Origin: Quercus robur
Lineage: Eukaryota > Streptophyta > Magnoliopsida > Fagales > Fagaceae
Length of the DNA stretch: 64,000 nucleotides
Reading direction: 5' to 3'
Assembly: GCF_932294415.1 (NCBI RefSeq)
Contig: NC_065538.1
Span: forward strand, 48,522,843-48,586,842
Notes under the pieces: generated by a model
Databases searched by the model: none
What the model saw: the letters and a program-made list of their open reading frames with translations, nothing else
Told to the model about the DNA's origin: nothing
Part shown: positions 31,136 through 41,114 of the stretch, piece after piece
Position numbering within the stretch: the stretch's first letter is position 1
Layout: every line of letters starts with the position of its first letter
Position numbers and translations under genes: made by a program

Positions 31136-31996
31136 TTAATGGGGTTGAAATTTTGGGAAAAAATCAACTTTGACTCTTGCACGGTTATTTTGTAGAGGAT
31201 CGATCTTTGTGCTGACTGGATTACCTATTGGACTGGGTCCTTCCGGCACATCGTGGTTGATTCTTCCTTGAATATTTTGTAGAGAATCAGTCCATGTTCC
31301 GACTGGATTACCTATTGGACTAGGTCCTTCCGGTACATCGTGGTTGATTCTTGCTTGAATATTTTGTAGAGAATCAGTCCATGCAGTGACTGGATTCGGT
31401 ATAGAATTTGGTCCTCTTGGTACATTTTGGTTGTTTCTTGCAGGATGATTTTTTTGTGGATCGATCCATGTGCTAACTGGATTACCTATTGGACTAGGTC
31501 CTTCAGGTACATCGTGGTTGGTTCTTGCTTGAATATTTTGTAGAGAATCAGTCCATGTTCCGATTGGATTACCTATTGGACTAGGTCCTTCCGGTACATC
31601 GTGGTTGATTCTTGCTTGAATATTTTGTAGAGAATCAGTCCATGTTCCGACTGGATTACCTATTGGACTAGGTCCTTCTGGTACATCGTGGTTGATTCTT
31701 GCTTGAATATTTTGTAGAGAATCAGTCCATGTTCCGACTGGATTACCTATTGGACTAGGTCCTTCCGGTACATCGTGGTTGATTCTTGCTTGAATATTTT
31801 GTAGAGAATCGGTCCATGCAGTGATTGGATTATGTATAGAATTGGGTCCTTCTGGTACATTTTGGTTGTTTCTTGTTGGAAGATTTTTTTGTGGATCGGT
31901 CCGTTGTGATATTCTAGCACTTGAGCTCATGAAGAAAAGTGAGAGGAAAACAAATAACATGACAATGATTATCTTTCTATTTATCGAGTCAAACAT
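31136..31996 (-). CDS. Secreted poly-CLE peptide precursor, eight TDIF-like CLE motifs
   Basis: This single-exon gene encodes 286 residues. Residues 1-27 form a signal peptide (IIIVMLFVFLSLFFM core, then SSSA). A 29-residue unit then repeats eight times, each with a CLE-type dodecapeptide at 45-56, 74-85, 103-114, 132-143, 161-172, 190-201, 219-230 and 248-259. Six are HDVPEGPSPIGN, one QNVPEGPNSIHN and one QNVPRGPNSIPN. They keep the CLE signature V3-P4-G6-P7 and the final N12 (P9 in six), and the main form is close to the TDIF peptide HEVPSGPNPISN of CLE41/CLE44, which inhibits tracheary differentiation through the receptor TDR/PXY. Linkers read PVGTWTDSLQNIQAR, with an Arg three residues before His1 for processing. 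The C-terminus is FFPKFQPH. A TATA box lies 66-76 bp upstream. Known CLE precursors mostly carry one motif; multi-CLE precursors exist but are uncommon. Receptor and activity are inferred only. The PIP peptide family (SGPS core) is a less good match. Confidence 0.85.
   Translation of the reverse strand: MFDSINRKIIIVMLFVFLSLFFMSSSARISQRTDPQKNLPTRNNQNVPEGPNSIHNPITAWTDSLQNIQARINHDVPEGPSPIGNPVGTWTDSLQNIQARINHDVPEGPSPIGNPVGTWTDSLQNIQARINHDVPEGPSPIGNPIGTWTDSLQNIQARTNHDVPEGPSPIGNPVSTWIDPQKNHPARNNQNVPRGPNSIPNPVTAWTDSLQNIQARINHDVPEGPSPIGNPVGTWTDSLQNIQGRINHDVPEGPSPIGNPVSTKIDPLQNNRARVKVDFFPKFQPH
31220..31864 (-). repeat. Tandem 87-bp coding repeat, eight CLE units
   Basis: Units are exactly 87 bp, so the frame is kept. 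Units 2-5 and 7-8 are nearly identical at the DNA level, pointing to recent expansion or gene conversion. Units 1 and 6 are a second type (QNVP), suggesting an ancestral order that was duplicated as a block. Confidence 0.95.
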
Positions 31997-32061
31997 TTTG
32001 CCTGCTATAATTTAACAAAGTGGTTGTTGGAATGATGTTTTCACACTATTGTTAACAAACC

Positions 32062-32072
32062 TTATTTATAAG
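32062..32072 (-). promoter_or_regulatory. TATA box of poly-CLE gene
   Basis: Minus strand CTTATAAATAAG, 66-76 bp before the ATG at 31996, giving a leader of roughly 35-40 nt. A short leader is usual for small peptide genes. Confidence 0.65.
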
Positions 32073-32376
32073 CCCAAGTATTAGATAATAAAGGTAATAT
32101 ATTTTTATAGTAACCAAACAATATTTGGTCAAAAAATCCTTGGTAATCTCAATCACAAGGTATTTCCATTTTGAATGACTTCTTTTTGGTAATTTTATTG
32201 TTGAAATTTAAATATAAATCCTACAAAGTTATTGTTGAAAATCTATTGTGATTTATGTACATGGAAAAAAAATTATTTCCAAGTGCATTTAAAAAGTAAT
32301 AGATAATTCTTTAATACTCTTGTGAAGGTTAAGACTAAGATGAATAACTTGATAAAACCTTTTACGAGGCAGAATT

Positions 32377-32640
32377 TTAATGAATAGTGCCTATTTCCTT
32401 TTCAATGAAGACAGACACAAGACATTCATTAAAAGATGGGGTGGAAGGTTTGATTAATGAATTATCAAACAATCCACCAACTGGCAAAATCATATGTCGT
32501 CGCATAATAGTCATGATTGTATTGTAGTCAAACATATTTATGCTTGTAACAACAAAGGTACTCTCAATCACAAAGTATCATCCTTTCTAATTTTATTTCT
32601 GGTAACTCTTTTATTCAATTTTAGAGTAGTGTTTTGTTAG
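32377..32640 (-). pseudogene. Relic of a second poly-CLE gene 5' end
   Basis: On the minus strand at 32535 an ATG begins MFDYNTIMTIM, compared with MFDSINRKIIIVM in the intact gene. The upstream ~60 bp (CTCAATCACAAAGTAT, then a TTTCTGGTAACT block) match the promoter side of the intact gene (CTCAATCACAAGGTAT, TTTTTGGTAATT at ~32146-32195). After about 13 codons similarity is lost and no CLE motif follows. I infer a truncated tandem duplicate. Confidence 0.45.
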
Positions 32641-33521
32641 CGCAAATGAATTCCTCTAAACCAAAATTTACCTATATCTTTAAATAAGATGACGGATATT
32701 TGGCCTATCGTAATTGTCCATATACTCGCCAATTCACCATCCTCTATCAGAAAATGACTTTCACCTTCCCAATTACACCAGTGAGAATCATTTTGTAGAC
32801 ACCTCGTTTTGAAACAAGGGATCCTCACAAGGTCAAAATCCTAAGTTTCCTTTAGATAAGTGTAAATGTCATTGAAGCCTTTTCTAAAATGAATTGCAAA
32901 AACATCGAATTTCACAATGATCTAAGTGATGCACTGGATGCAAAGATCAAAGAACCCCATCACAAAAGATCAAATTTTACGATCAAAATAAACCCTTGTA
33001 ATTAATGCCTAAACGATGTGAGCATGATAAATTAATTTTAATTTGAAAATTCCGTTGATATATGTTTTAAGACCAGAATTTAATTTCAATTGAACTCACC
33101 GGTCTAATGTCTCCACCCTAGGTACTAAGTGACTAGGTGTGAGCAAGGTTTCCGATTTCTACAAATTGGGTGGGTAGGAGTATGGTAGATTTAGGAATTT
33201 CTAAACAAAGCCCCCCCCCCCCCCCCCACCACACACACAAAAGAATTTAATTAAAAGAATGGATGAATGCTTAGTGATAATTATGATTATTAAATTATTT
33301 TTTAAAATTGATACCAAGGTTATACATAAAAATAATAAATAATAAATAATAAAAAACTGAAAGTATTAAAACCATAAATTTCTTTAGTATGGGTCATATA
33401 TTTGGGGTTAGTGAAAATTGGGGAGAAACGGAGGGTAAATTGAAATTTGGGTTTGCACATGGTCGAGTACAAACCTTTGCATTATGTATGCCGATTGGTA
33501 GATGAATACCAAGTCCATAGG
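32641..33521. other. Spacer with poly-C tract; no gene recognised
   Basis: A minus-strand ORF of 63 codons at 32637-32828 has no family I recognise. A run of about 18 C lies at 33211-33228, followed by (CA)n. The last bases, TCCATAGG, are the inner flank of the right hAT copy. Confidence 0.4.
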
Positions 33522-34416
33522 TAGGGGTGTTAATTCGGGTTAGCGTGTCGGGTTCGTGTTGTGTTGAGGTAGGGGTATTCGACTAAATGGCTCAACCCTA
33601 ACCCGACCCATTTAATAATCGTGTCATGATCCTTTAACCCTAACCTGACCTATTAATAAGGCGGGTTAATCTAACCTAACCCATTTGATACGCTTAATAA
33701 AAGAGTTGTGTTGGGTTGACACGAATGTAACACAACCCATTTCAACCTGCATAATATTAAATATAACATCCATCTAGAAATAATTTTTTTTACATCCCAA
33801 AAAACAGTGCATGTACTTAAAGTCTTCAATCCACATTTAAAATAATATAGTTCAACAAAAACATAACATTCATCTAGAAATAAGTTCTTTACACTCCAAA
33901 AGAAGTGCATACACTTCAATCCAAATTCAAAATAACAAAGTTTAACAAAAATAAAATAACATAGTTCAACAAAAATATAATATCCTTGGAATGCCAAATG
34001 CAAAGTTCTATGCCAAAAAAAAACAGTATTAGTAGTTCTAGGGTCTGTAAAGTTTCAATTTCCAATTATATCCCTTGTAAATTGTTGTAATTACTCACTT
34101 TTCTTTTCAAATTTAAAATATATGTTGGATATGTAAGGTATTTGACAAATCTAAAATAAAAAAAATATTTATTTGTTATACGAGTTAAATGAGTTGTGTT
34201 AAGTAGGTCATTTCGGATTGACACAATTAAATGGGCGTGTCAAACGTGTCTATTGCGGGTTACGCAGGTTGACCCGCTTATGACACGTTTCTTATCGTGT
34301 CGCTTTCGGGTTGATCCATTTATGACCCAAACCCATTAAGGCCTAACCCTAACCCGAAAAAACCCATGTCGGGTTCGTGTTGTGTTCGCGGGTTGGGTCG
34401 AACATTGACACCCCTA
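33522..34416 (+). mobile_element. hAT element, right copy of composite
   Basis: Starts TAGGGGTGTT and ends GACACCCCTA; 895 bp; same orientation as the left copy. Left flank TCCATAGG, right flank CCAATTAT. Confidence 0.9.
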
Positions 34417-34816
34417 CCAATTATGAATCGCTAGGCATGATACAGTGAGGAAAAAAATCGATGCTATTGTTTGGCTGACGCCAAAGTCATTGGCTAAAAA
34501 CATCCAAATTCTTCCTAATTTTTCTTGAGGAATCTTAAATTTTTTTTTTTTATGTGTTATTTTGTTAATCTTGCAAGATTGCTTTCTTGAACATTTCTTA
34601 TTTTTGTTTGTTGAATCTGAATTAATTTTTTTTTTAATCTTTTCTTCTTTTTAACCAATTAATTACAGGAGAATGAGAATTTTATTTGAAAAGAATGGTA
34701 AAAGTGGAAATACACAAAATTTTCAATTTTTTTTTTTTTCAAATTTTGTTAGTGCATTCAACATTCCTAACCTATCAGGAGGTGAGTAAAGTTTATATTG
34801 AAAAAAATATGGAAGT
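34417..34816. other. AT-rich spacer before LINE
   Basis: T-runs and no coding signal. Its last 10 bases (34807-34816, ATATGGAAGT) are the LINE target duplication. Confidence 0.5.
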
Positions 34817-34856
34817 GAGCCAATCCAACATATAAGTATAACCAATCACTCTAGGA

Positions 34857-36761
34857 ATGCAACCACGCACGCTCTCTAGAGAGGAAGAGGCAGAACTGGC
34901 TCGGAGCAAGAAGAAGGTGAAGGACTATCATCATGCAGAGTTTAATGTTGGCTCAAGGGAAAGCTCTCCAGCTCCGGGGCAGCAAAATACTGGCTCCTTT
35001 GCCAAAGCCTCCTTCAAGGAGAAGCTTGTGGGTGAAATGCCAGGGGCTTATGTGAATGCTTTTGACTTTGAGAGTCTTATGGAGGAGGATGAGATCTCTG
35101 ATGGTGAGGGTAGCGAGTCTAACAGTCGGATTCCAGAAGGATGGGTCACTGTCAAACTGATGAAGGAAACAAAACGGCGCATTAGAGGTCCATTGTCGAA
35201 AGCTATTATAGTCAAGCTGGTTGGAAGAACAATCAGCCTCACCTACATGCGTACCAAGCTTAACCAAATGTGGAGACCATCGACTAGGATGGATTGTGAG
35301 GATCTTGGGTATGGATTTTTTCTGGTTAGATTTTTTGCCAAGGAAGATCTAGATAATGTCTTAAGGAGAGGGCCATGGTTCTTGGGTGACCATTTTCTTT
35401 CTATTAGAGCATGGGAACCTTTCTTTAAGCCTTCAACGGCGAATGTCTCCCTCATTGCAGTTTGGATTCATCTATGTGAACTTCCCTTTAAGCTGTATGA
35501 AGCAGAGGTGCTAAAGCAGATTGGAGAGTCCATTGGCAAGGTTCTGAGAATAGATTCCCATACGGCCATGAAGGCTCGTGGCAAATATGCTAGATTGTGC
35601 ATTCAAATTGATATTAATAAACCTTTGGTGAACACCATCCTTATTGGATGGTTTGAGCAAGCTATGACCTATGAGGGCATACAAAGCTTATGTTTTTCCT
35701 GTGGTAGACTTGGGCACAAGGTGGAAGCATGCCCCTACACCATTCGTAAGGGGAAAGAGCAAGTGGTTTCGGAAGAGGAGGTGTTGGCTGGCCGAGATGC
35801 TACATCATGTGAGACGTATGATAGTCATTCCGTAACGGTTAATAGGGAAAGGACTGAGGTGAGAGAAGACACGAAGGTGGATGGTCAGTATGGACCGTGG
35901 ATGGTGGTGAGTAGAAGGACAAATGGGCGAAAGGGAACAAAACCAAATTTCAGTACAGAGCGTACTGGAATTTCTGGCCGGGCTGGTGCTGCCCAACTAC
36001 CTCCGAAAAATCCGGATTGGAGAGGCACGTCGTCTAATAGTACTGACCATTCTCAGAGCATGCTACGCAGGGGCTCTTTGCATGGCGCTGGGGACCACAC
36101 CAAAAGGACGGAAGCATTCTGGTCACCCAAAAATTCTGGCCTGGGCCTCATGGACCAAATAGATAACTCCAAAATGGACCCAACGAGTAGCTCCTTGTTG
36201 GCAAAAGAGACCAGTGACTTTCACTCAGGTATTGGGCCTTCAAAAAGCCTGAAATCTCAAGCCCAAGCCCCTAAAAAGCACCCCTCCTCTATTAAAGGGA
36301 AAAAAGCCCTCGCCAGAGGAGTACGTCTTTCTTCATACATTACCAGCGACGGCAACAATGGGGAAAAATTCTCAAATGCCAAACCCGCAGCCCCATCTCC
36401 TTCCCATGCCCATACACGGTCTAAGGAGTCGTCAGCTGGTCTGGATCCTTCTTTCAAGTTCACGACTTCGTCCTGTGAGAGTTTTGAGTAGAGGAGCGAT
36501 TGGATCGACCCACCGGGTGACCAGCAAGCTAGCGCCGTGTGTCCCGGAGCTTTAACCACCAACTGTGAGGATGTAGAAGGTGATCTCAACACCCTTCAAT
36601 CCAGCGCCGTTGATCATAGTATAGCCACAAGTGCGGGTGTTGGGGAAGGAAATGCCGAGGGTTTCTCAAGTCCTCGCTCTGAAGATGGATCAATTTATGA
36701 AGACTTGGGAATTGATTGTATGGTATCGGAGGAAGGGAATGGAGTCCCTCCTTCCGATTGA
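34857..36761 (+). pseudogene. LINE ORF1, DUF4283 plus zinc knuckle, one premature stop
   Basis: ORF1 protein binds element RNA in the ribonucleoprotein particle. Residues ~85-280 form the DUF4283 domain (GFFLVRFFAKEDLDNVLRRG and a downstream VWIHLCELPFKLYE). A CCHC knuckle CFSCGRLGHKVEAC follows near residue 283. The C-terminal half is hydrophilic and low in complexity. TAG at 36489-36491 interrupts the frame, but it stays open in the same frame to TGA at 36759-36761, so the original product was about 634 residues. The stop is explained by CAG to TAG. Confidence 0.88.
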
Positions 36762-36792
36762 TTTGTTGTCTCCATTTCTGTTAATTGTTACC

Positions 36793-39700
36793 ATGAATAT
36801 TCTGATTTGGAATAGTAGAGGAGCATTAAAACCCGCTTTCTAGACATATGTTCATGAGTTAACTCGGCAACATGATCCGGCTATTTTTGTAGTGATAGAG
36901 ACTAAATTAGGTGGTAGCAAAGCCAAGGAAATCACAGATAGGCTGCCTTTTGATGGAGCCATTCATACGGAGACAATTGGTTTCACTGGTGGGTTGTGGT
37001 TGCTGTGGAACGAGGATCAAGTGGTGATTCAGGAGCTAGCTAAAACTGAGCAAGAAATTCATGTAGAAGTAAAGGTACATGCCTCAAATCTCTCTTGGAT
37101 TTTCTCTGCTATTTATGCTAGTCCTAGGAATGAAGAGAGATGTGTTCTCTAGAGCAATTTATGTAAGGTTGCAGATTTACATAATAAGCCATGGATTATG
37201 GCAGGCGATTTTAATGAACCTCTGGTGCAAGAGGATATATTTGGAGGCAGGGGTGTTAGTGTGAATCGGTCTCTGGCCTTTAAAGATTGCTTAGATTTAT
37301 GCAATATGGTTGATATGGGTTTTAATGGTCCAAGGTATACCTGGATTAACAAACGGGATATTAACAATCTCATTTTGGAAAGAATTGATAGATTTTTCAT
37401 GAACCCGAAGTGGTGTGTTCTTTATCCTGATGCAAAAGTTTCTCATCTGCCCCGTTGCCATTCTGATCATTGCCCGGTTCTAATGGAGACCATTCCGGGT
37501 AGAGGGGTTCGTCTCAACAGACCCTTTAGATTTCAAGAATTCTGGTTGTCGGACCTATCCTTTCCCAATATAGTTTCCAGTGCCTGGAGTAGGGATAGGA
37601 ACTTAGCTGAGTCTATTAAGGTTTTTTCTAAGGAAGCTACCATCTGGAATAGGGATCATTTTAAGAATATCCACCAGAAGAAGAGGAGAATCATGGCTAG
37701 AATCTATGGTGCCCAAAAAGCTCTCTCCATCTGTCCAAGCTCCTCCCTCATTAATCTTGAGAACCAGCTACAGCAGGATCTGGAGGTTGTGTTAGACCAG
37801 GAGAGGGATCTTTGGATGTTGAAATCCAGAATTAACTAGTTGGTCCAGGGAGACCACAATACAGCTTTTTATCATGTATCTACCTTAGCTAGAAGGAAAA
37901 GGAACCATATTGCCTCAGTCAAAGACGAGAGGGGTTTGTGGTTATCTGATGAGAGTGAAGTCATGGAGCACTTTAGAAGTGGTTTTGTTTCCCTATACAC
38001 CACTTCTCTTGAGGCAGCCTTTCGGGTTCCAAGCCATGATGTTTCCTGGCAGATTCATTTGTCTGAGCAAGCTAAGGCATCAATTGGTGCCATGGTCACC
38101 ATGGAAGAAATTAAAGATTCTCTATGGTCCATGAAACCGTATAAGGCTCCGGGTCTAGATGGTCTTCATGCAAGTTTCTTCCATCATTTCTGGCTTGTAG
38201 TTGGGGATTCTGTTAAGGAGGAAGTTATGAGAGCTTTCACTGAGAGAAAGGTTCCCAATTATCTGAACAAAACCCTCATTGTGCTCATTCCCAAAATCCA
38301 AGGCCTTGAAACCATTGGAAATTATAGACCAATTAGTCTCTATAATACTATCTACAAGATCATCTCCAAGATTATTATTACTCGAATCAGACCACATTTG
38401 GAGCAACTTGTCTCGCCTTATCAAACGGCTTTTGTGCCGGGTAGAAGAGGAGCTGATAATGTTATTATTGTTCAAGAGTTGATTCATACCATTGGTAGAA
38501 CCAAAGGCAACAAGGGGTATATGGCTTTCAAGATTGACCTTGAAAAAGCTTATGACAAAATTGAATGGAGCTTCATTAGGGAAATGCTTCTCAAGTTTAA
38601 CTTCCCTATGAACCTTATTGATATTATTATGAGCTGCGTTTCCTCGGTGTCGACATCTCTTCTCTTTAATGGTGGCTGCCTTGACTCCTTTTGCCCCACT
38701 CGAGGTATTAGACAAGGGGACCCCCTGTCGCCTTACCTCTTCATTTTGTGTATGGAGTTTCTGGGTCACTTGATTCAAGAGAAATGTGACACCAAGCTCT
38801 GGTTGCCAGTGAAAGCTTCTAGGAGTGGGCCTTCCTTCTCACACTTATTTTTCGCGGATGACTTGGTCCTTTTTGCTAGAGCAGATTCAGTTAACTGTCA
38901 GGCCATAAAGGATGTCCTTCATGAGTTTTGCTTGAGATCTAGGCAGAGCGTGAGCGAAGCCAAGTCTCATGTGTTCTTCTCCCCCAATGTAGAGCCGGAT
39001 CAAAGAGACATCCTCTCTAGTATTCTTGGGTTTTACTCAACCCCTAACCTTGGCAAGTACCTGGGGTTTCCCTTGAAGCATTCAGGTGACCGAAAGCATG
39101 ATTTTGATTTCGTCCTTGATAGAGTCAAGAAAAAGTTGGCAAGGTTGAAAGCTAACTTACTCTCTATGGCTGGCTGAGTGGTTCTCATTCATGCCTCCTC
39201 CTCAACCATCCCAAACTATGTGATGTAATATGCTCCTCTTCCTAGTAAAATTCTTAAGGGTATTGACAGGGTCAATAGGAATTTCCTTTGGGGCTCAATG
39301 GATCATGCTAAGAAGATGCATTGGGTTAATTAGGCTGAAGTGACAAAACCAAAGGAGGCAAGAGGTTTGGGTTTGCAATCTGCTAAAGGTAGAAACACGG
39401 CTCTCCTAGCCAAGCTCAATTGGAGATTTCATACAGAGAGGAATGCACCATGGGCTAAGGTTCTCAAGTTTAAATACTGCACTAGACAAAGAATTAATTC
39501 TAGGAATGAAGCGAAACTCCCTATGTCTCCGGTTTGGAAAGAGATGAAAAGGGGCGAGGTAGTCTTCAAAAAAGGAGTAAAATGGATTCTAGGCCATGAA
39601 AGCTGTCTAAATTTCTGGTCTGATTGTTGGTCTAACATTGGTCCTATTAGGCCTCATATCCAAGGCCCGCTCCCGCAAGACTTTGTTAACTTGCAAGTCA

Positions 39701-40923
39701 AAGATGTGCTCTCTCCAGTCAGATGGGACTAGTCTAATATCCCTTTTGAGCTACCCCCTGAAGTTAAAGCTGACATTCAAGATGTCCCCATTCCTATTGT
39801 GACTAGGTGCAATGATAAAATGGCTTGGAAGTTCTCCCCTAGAGGGGATTTTGATATGAGGAGTGCCTATAGCCTTGCCATTAACTCTTCAGGCAATGAG
39901 TCTTTCTCTGGTTCTTGGATTTGGAAGCTTCCATCCCTGCCTAGAATTCAAATGTTTATTTGGAAGTGCATGCAAAAGAGCATAGGTGTGAAGGAATGCT
40001 TAGCAAATAGAGGTATCCCTCTAGAAACCACCTGCCCTCTATGCCACTCAAAAGCTGAATCTATCTTACATGCCCTTCGGGATTATAGCTTGGTTAAACC
40101 CATATGGTACCAAATGGGAACACATTGCTTGTACTCCAATTTTTTCTCCCAAGACATCAGAGAATGGTTAATCACTAATTGTAGGCTCAAGTCTTCCCAG
40201 AATGGAGTGGGCATCCCCTAGTATGTGCTCTTTTCTTTTACTCTCTGGTTGGTTTGGAAGCAGCGGAACCATATTGTCTTTACTAACAAGGGAGTAAACC
40301 CAAATTTATGCAAATCTATTGCCTTACATGCCTCAGAATTTTTCTTGTGTGCTTCTCAACCGAGGCGGCACAATCGGATGGTTATTAAACAAATTAGATG
40401 GGAGAAGCCAGATCAGGGGTGGTGGAAACTCAACACTGATGGGTCTTAGGTTGCAGCTTTGGGATCGGCAGCAGGGGGTGGTTTGATTAGAGATAGCAAG
40501 GGCAATTGGGTGACCAGCTTTACAAGAAAACTAGGGAATGCTAACAGCTTCACTGCGGAAGTTTGGGCTCTCCGTGATAGCTTGATGTTGTGCATTCAAA
40601 AGAAGATTCCAGCTGTTATTGTCAAGATGGATGCAAAGGCTTTGGTTGATGCGTTGAACAATCCTTCTTACCGAAACTCAGTGATCTCTCCTATTTTTGA
40701 AGACTGCAAAAATCTGATTCTGCAGATCCCTCAAGTTCGTATTAAACATGTCTACTGTGAGACAAATAAATGCGCCGACTGGTTAGCTAATTCTGGCCAT
40801 TCTCAATCTTTAGATTTTATTATTCACTCTGTTCCTCCCGTGAGCTTAATCCCCTCTGTTGAGGTTGATTGTCATGGTACTTGGTGTAACAGGCGTTGTC
40901 CTGAATTTTCCTTTCCTTGTTAG
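36793..40923 (+). pseudogene. LINE ORF2: endonuclease, reverse transcriptase, zf-RVT, RNase H; nine premature stops
   Basis: One frame runs from ATG 36793 to TAG 40921 with no frameshift. The apurinic-type endonuclease starts MNILIWNSRGALKPAF and includes the WIMAGDFNEP and SDHCPVLME motifs. Reverse transcriptase has YKAPGLDGLHASFF, FKIDLEKAYDKIEW, GIRQGDPLSPYLFI and the catalytic FADD. A zf-RVT segment (CPLCHSKAESILHAL) and an RNase H domain (KLNTDGS, TAEVWALRDSL, KMDAKALVDAL) follow. Stops lie at 36841, 37150, 37837, 39175, 39226, 39331, 39730, 40219 and 40447. The parental codon is inferable at each (Trp at 37150, 37837, 39331, 39730, 40219 and 40447; Gln or Arg at the others). Every one is a C-to-T or G-to-A change. 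Confidence 0.92.
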
Positions 40924-40944
40924 TTGAATATTACTTCCAGTTTA

Positions 40945-40945
40945 C

Positions 40946-40981
<36 letters not shown>
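40945..40981 (+). repeat. (TA)n microsatellite at LINE 3' end
   Basis: About 17 TA units directly join the LINE 3' end and merge with the target duplication. Confidence 0.9.
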
Positions 40982-40983
<2 letters not shown>

Positions 40984-41114
40984 AAGTTTGTGTACAATAT
41001 GAAACACAGAAGAGGTTATTATATTTCAATAAAACTTAAAAGGGGCACAATGCAAATTTTTAATTAAAAGTTAAGGTGCATTTAATACATTTTGCAAGTT
41101 GAATTAAATTTGAT

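Larger units (their letters stand above)
27501..34416 (+). mobile_element. Composite hAT-bounded unit, 6.9 kb, outer target duplication CCAATTAT
   Basis: Two hAT copies in the same orientation (27501-28401 and 33522-34416) bound a 5.1-kb segment. The outer flanks of the pair are identical, CCAATTAT at 27493-27500 and 34417-34424. The inner flanks are also identical to each other, TCCATAGG at 28402-28409 and 33514-33521. Neither copy has matching flanks by itself. The whole unit therefore behaves as one insertion at a CCAATTAT site, and the enclosed DNA as sequence that once surrounded a single hAT at a TCCATAGG site. The unit carries the poly-CLE gene. Confidence 0.9.
34807..40987 (+). mobile_element. 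Full-length plant L1 LINE with target duplication and TA-repeat tail
   Basis: The element runs 34817-40977 between direct repeats ATATGGAAGT at 34807-34816 and 40978-40987. It has ORF1 with DUF4283 and a CCHC knuckle, and ORF2 with endonuclease, reverse transcriptase, zf-RVT and RNase H. The 3' end after ORF2 is only ~30 bp followed by a (TA)n run in place of poly(A). A 40-bp leader before ORF1 suggests the 5' end may be slightly short. Both frames are free of frameshifts but carry ten premature stops in total, so it is now immobile without help. Confidence 0.9.

Noticed and set aside
31220-31864. CRISPR array
   Set aside because: The regular 87-bp repeat is coding, has no unique spacers, and the genome is eukaryotic.
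31136-31996. PIP/PIPL peptide precursor
   Set aside because: The GPSP core recalls PIP peptides, but V3-P4, G6-P7 and terminal N12 fit CLE/TDIF better, and the C-terminal GxGH of PIPs is absent.
33211-33228. Poly-C tract as a regulatory or G-quadruplex element
   Set aside because: A plain homopolymer beside a CA repeat; nothing supports a function.
27501-34416. Direct terminal copies as LTRs of one retrotransposon
   Set aside because: Each copy has its own inverted TAGGGGTGT ends, the 8-bp flanks are hAT-like, and there is no primer site, polypurine tract or gag-pol between them.
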